A stretch of DNA of 64,000 nucleotides, taken from contig PUFA01000003.1 of the NCBI GenBank assembly GCA_003508835.1, positions 23,197,501 to 23,261,500 on the forward strand, in the 5' to 3' direction. Of the stretch, positions 60,116 through 64,000 are shown piece by piece. Source of the DNA: Eonycteris spelaea (lineage: Eukaryota > Chordata > Mammalia > Chiroptera > Pteropodidae). How positions within the stretch are numbered: the first letter of the stretch is position 1; every line of letters begins with the position of its first letter. A program made the translations under genes and the position numbers. The notes under the pieces are model-generated. The model made no database searches and was not told the DNA's origin. It saw nothing but the letters and a program-made list of their open reading frames with translations.

Positions 60116-60779
60116 TGATTTTTTTTTTACCTTTACTCCAGTGTCTTTTCAAAATTTCAATCTTAGGAATTAAAGTCTTATCCTTATTTTTTATGGAAGT
60201 TCTCTTCAATTTATTAGAATGTTTAGGTGAAGTACTGTCTATACATCTGACAGAAAACTGGTACAATCTTAGGGGATAAGTTGGTTTTTGGTAATACTGG
60301 TGTTAATCCGAATAGAATTATCCATACCACCTCCACTCCACCCATAAACTTTGGGGCAGGTTTATACCTGCCAGTTGCTGATTCTTGGGCATGTTTGACA
60401 AACCAATGATTAGGTCCAAAATTTCAATGCTTCTATGAGTTGTATTAAAGAGTGATTCCAAAGCTTCAGAAGGATGTGGTGGCAGCATCATACATATTGT
60501 AGAAATCAATATCTTAGGAGTAGGAGCTGGATTTCTTGACATTCCCATCTACTTTGTAGGAGTGGGAGCTACTTCTTCTTTGTAGGAGATAAAGTTCAGA
60601 GAGATCTCACATGTATCTCATGTGTTGCTGGAGTAAGTAGGTAACTACAGAAATGCTTAAGCAGAACAATTCAAAGATATGATCTCTGGTCAAAAAAAAA
60701 AAAATTCTCTCATGGAGATCTGAAATGCCACCCAATGGCTTTGCTTCTTTATTTCAAGTAGAATCTTTGCCTTGCACCC
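60116..60779. other. Intergenic, no recognised content
   Basis: T-run at about 60119-60128 and A-run at about 60693-60704; otherwise unique-looking. Confidence 0.45.
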
Positions 60780-60820
60780 ATTTATTCATTCATTCATTCA
60801 TTCATTCATTCATTCATTTT
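60780..60820. repeat. (ATTC)n microsatellite
   Basis: About ten uninterrupted ATTC units; probably the expanded tail of an adjacent reverse L2. Confidence 0.9.
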
Positions 60821-60914
60821 TGTTTCTTTGTTTATTTTAATCAACCACTGTGCTAGCTTCTGGGAGAGAAACAGAGAATACAAGTTTTTCTGCCCAAGAA
60901 GTGATGAACAAATT

Positions 60915-61230
60915 AATTCATTTATTCCTTCAATAGGTATTTCCTGAGCACACACTAAATGTCAGATACTGTGCTAAGCTCTGGATGAATCAGACAGCTG
61001 ACATATTTTGGATGCTCACTATGGGCAGACACTGATTGTTCAAATTACTTTTCATGTGTTAACTCATAGATTCACAATCCCCATTGGTGAATCAGAAATT
61101 GAGGTCCAAAGAAGTCAGGTAGTTTACCTGAGGCCACACCGCTAGGGAATAGTAGTGAGAAGATTAACAAGGTCACTGTCCTTGAGGAACTCACAGCCTA
61201 TTTGGGAGGACAAAAATATGAAAAGATGAA
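60915..61230 (-). mobile_element. L2 3' end, minus strand, split by a MIR
   Basis: Reverse L2 begins 'tttattccttcaataggtat' and 'actgtgctaagctctggat', and resumes at 61170 with 'aggtcactgtccttgagg' and 'aactcacagcctatttggg'. Between them, about 61009-61165 is reverse MIR ('ggatgctcactatgggcagac', 'agaaattgaggtccaaag', 'ggccacaccgctagg'). Confidence 0.7.
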
Positions 61231-63855
61231 CTGGAGTCCAACAGGTCTGTGATGGAGGGATAACCAAGGAGGGCTCCCAGAGCTGGCTCCCTGGAGGAGC
61301 TGGGAAACCATCAGCAGATTGGAGATACTGATGCTGGATCCACAGCATAGTCACAAACAATCTAAACGTGGAAAAGCACCTCTTTCTTCCTCACTGGCTT
61401 CTCTGCTTTGCTGTTACGGTGTATCATGCTGCTGAGGTTACTTTAATAAAGCAATTTTTAATTATTTTAAAAGTAATGTAAATAAATTACTGATTGAGGC
61501 AATGAATGACAGTTGGGTTTGTAAGATGTGGCAGGTATGCCATACAGAAGAGTCTCACTTTATGATCTTGCTTTTCTTTCTCAGCTTTAGTTCTCTGGGC
61601 TGGTTGTCAGGGCTGAACCCCAGTGGAAATCTTGAGACACGGTAGCTCTCCCAGGACCACGTGCATCTGACTACAACCACTAGAAGCAACTTCAAGGGGA
61701 AAATGGGTGGGTTAATTCAGTCATACCAGCATGAAACTTTATCTGTTAATTCTCTACTTGCTCATTGTCCCTTAGTATCTTGCGTCTTTCATCTTTTTTC
61801 TCTGAATTATAGTGTCACTGCTTATTCCTGCCTGTTTGTGGTCTTAAAGGACACAGCTCACAGCCCACCTCTTTAAGGAAGGCTTCCCAGACTCTTAGCA
61901 CCAGCACGGGTCCCCTTCATGTTAACTCCTACAGTGCTTAGGACCTGCACCATTTATCTCACAATTGAATATATGCTGCTTTGGTTGAATAGCTGATGTT
62001 TTCATATTGTAACTTCATATTTCATATATCTTCACACTCAGTCCCCTTTTCCTCAAACAGAAGCTTCCAGTTAGTTATACACTTAGTTTAGGACTTCCTC
62101 TAAAAACCAAAGAAATCTTGAATGTGCACCTGTAAGTTTCTGTCCTTTTAAGTTTGTAAGCAAGCAAATTTTCCTAGTCTTCTTTTGCTTAAAAATCAAT
62201 TCCTTTGTGATTAACTGCTAACATTTTTACATAAACTTTATTTACATTTAAGGTACAAAAATTTATAGGTATCTGCATGATTGTTGCCCCTTTTGAGAAT
62301 ATATGCATTATTTTGTGTACCCTTTAAATTTTTTATCATAAAATACACACAACATGTAATTTACCATCTTAACCATTGCGTATCCTTTTAAAATCTCCAG
62401 CATTTTGAATTAAATAATCTGAATACATTTCTTTATTTTTATACTTCTAATATTTCATAAATATATAGGGCTCCATGTATTATTCAGTAAATGTATCCAA
62501 TTGGAAAATTCTTGCCTCCTTTTTGCTGTTCTGTGAAAGTGAAATACATGATAAATAGAAACATCAGGAATAAATTTACATAATAAACTCATTACACTTT
62601 AATTTTTGTTTTCGTAATTAATTCTGGATCATGAAAGGCTTTAAGTGATAAGTTCCCAGTTATGGACGACTGCATCAAGCTCATCACATTGTTCTTTTTA
62701 CCTGCACCCTTTTCTAGGTTTCAGATGTTGATATTCATGGCTGGGCGTGAATTATTTTTGGCATTACATTGAATATTGTGATTTAACATCTGAGTAATAC
62801 TAACAATATGAATACTATTACTAGTAACTAATACATGTCAAGTATACCTACCATATTGCCCAGGGATATTCTAAGTAATTTGTATAGATTGACTAATGCA
62901 AGCAAAACATTAATTCTAGTCAGTTCCTGTGCAGAGTAACAGCTAATACTTTCAAATGAAGTTAGACCTACAATGGATGCGGGTGTCTCTCATCTTCCTC
63001 TGTTCGTTTTTGGGATAAAAGGCACAGATGTTAAAGCTCACTAAGAAGTAGGTGAGTAGCAAACTAACTAGATTGGAAATCTCTTGAATTATTTATTTTT
63101 GATGCCCTAAGTGTTACTTATCATATAAATGTCTGAGAAATAAATTAATGAATATTACTTGATTAGAGCCCAACAAAATATAGCATCATGATCGGCTTTG
63201 AAATGGCAGGAGAAACAGCTGTGCAGGGAGCCAAGTTTGCAGCTAGAACTTACCTGCTGTTAGGGAGGGATCTGTTCCTATCAAGGAAAAATTTAAAGTA
63301 CATAGTATTGGCTTTGTGTATGATTGCAAATGTCAAAATTCCATTAATTTGATTTTTAAAGTTTAAAGTATTCTGCCATTTGGTTACTAAGTATATGAAT
63401 AGAATGACATTTATTCTGCTTGGCTCTCTGTAAGCTACACATGCACATTTGTTTGAAGGGTATCATTTATCCCTTTAATGAGAATTTTAGGAGCACACCA
63501 TGTTGGGCTGAATAGGACATGTGATCTAAAGGAAAAGAACATACTCTGAAACTTAGACTCTAGTGGAAGACAGACCTAATCTATGTTAAATCTGAAGTTA
63601 TAATGAAAAACAGCCTGGGATCAGGTGGCAGTGAGTGATTCAGACAAGACACTACATCTCTAGAGTCCAGAGGAGGGAGAGAATGATCAGCTATGACCTT
63701 AGGAGGAAGGTCAGATTCTGTTCAGGCTTCAATTACAGGAAGGGGAAGAAGAAAGTCCTTTAGGAGTGGAGGTATATTGTGTCCCAAAGCAGGAATAAAT
63801 AAGGTCTGTTTTTTAAGGAAAGATAATGATTTTTTTTCCTGGCCTGAGCAAGGAT
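61231..63855. other. Intergenic with minor L2 and L1 pieces
   Basis: An L2-like plus piece at 61865-61990 ('aggaaggcttcccagactctta', 'cctacagtgcttaggacc') and a short reverse L1 piece at 62335-62395 ('aaaatacacacaacatgtaattt', 'ccatcttaaccatt'). No gene seen. Confidence 0.5.
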
Positions 63856-63859
63856 TTTT

Positions 63860-64000
63860 TAAGGTTATTTAATGAGCACTTACTATATGCTAGGCATTGT
63901 GCCAGTTATTAATAGGCATCATTAACTAAATCCATAATGTAGCCCTATGAAGTAGCTATTATTAACATTTCCAGATGTGGAAACTCAGGCTAAGGGAGGT
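63860..64000 (-). repeat. MIR SINE, reverse, cut by window end
   Basis: 'atgagcacttactatatgct', 'aggcattgtgccagttatt', 'ccctatgaagtagctattatt', 'gatgtggaaactcaggc'. Confidence 0.8.

Overview
The window is a piece of a placental mammal chromosome: AT-rich, intron-rich, and full of old L1, L2, MIR, ERVL-MaLR LTR and hAT relics. I see no Alu (primate), no B1/B2 (rodent) and no obvious young dog-, cow-, pig- or horse-type SINE. The best guess is a non-primate, non-rodent placental mammal, probably laurasiatherian; the species is not determined. The two genes match human chromosome 18q21 (C18orf54 followed by DYNAP, from memory).

Positions 375-10898 (+) carry the last six coding exons of C18orf54 (LAS2, lung adenoma susceptibility protein 2 family). 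Its 5' exons lie before the window. All splice sites and phases agree and the reading frame is open to the stop at 10896-10898.

Positions 10899-31195 are the intergenic stretch (about 20 kb). It holds L1, L2 and MIR pieces, a near full-length but dead hAT-Charlie element (20335-22227), a 230-bp inverted repeat (23330-23560), a CTCF-like site (18723-18736) and a short piggyBac-transposase-like open frame (27507-27758) beside a pyrimidine tract.

Positions 31196-44330 (+) hold the most interesting gene. It has nine exons and encodes a type II membrane protein of about 465 residues: a short cytoplasmic head, one membrane helix that resembles human DYNAP (from memory), and two tandem germin/spherulin-like cupin domains with complete His-His-Glu-His metal sites. 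Membrane-anchored bicupins are not a textbook mammalian protein class. In this sequence the first cupin has two one-base losses (near 33294 and at the 36221/36222 acceptor), while exons 5-9, including all of the second cupin, are intact. Either the gene has recently died, or it is used in a shortened form, or the assembly has errors in short base runs.

Positions 44331-64000 hold the 3' flank and intergenic DNA. This includes a long L2 (50800-51700), a GC-rich block with a perfect TCTCGCGAGA element (51785-52310), an old antisense L1 split by an MLT1-type LTR with a 5-bp target duplication (52310-54310), a 680-bp purine-rich GACA/GAGA satellite inside the last intron of the bicupin gene (43020-43700), and several nested L2/MIR pieces to the end. 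I recognise no further gene there.
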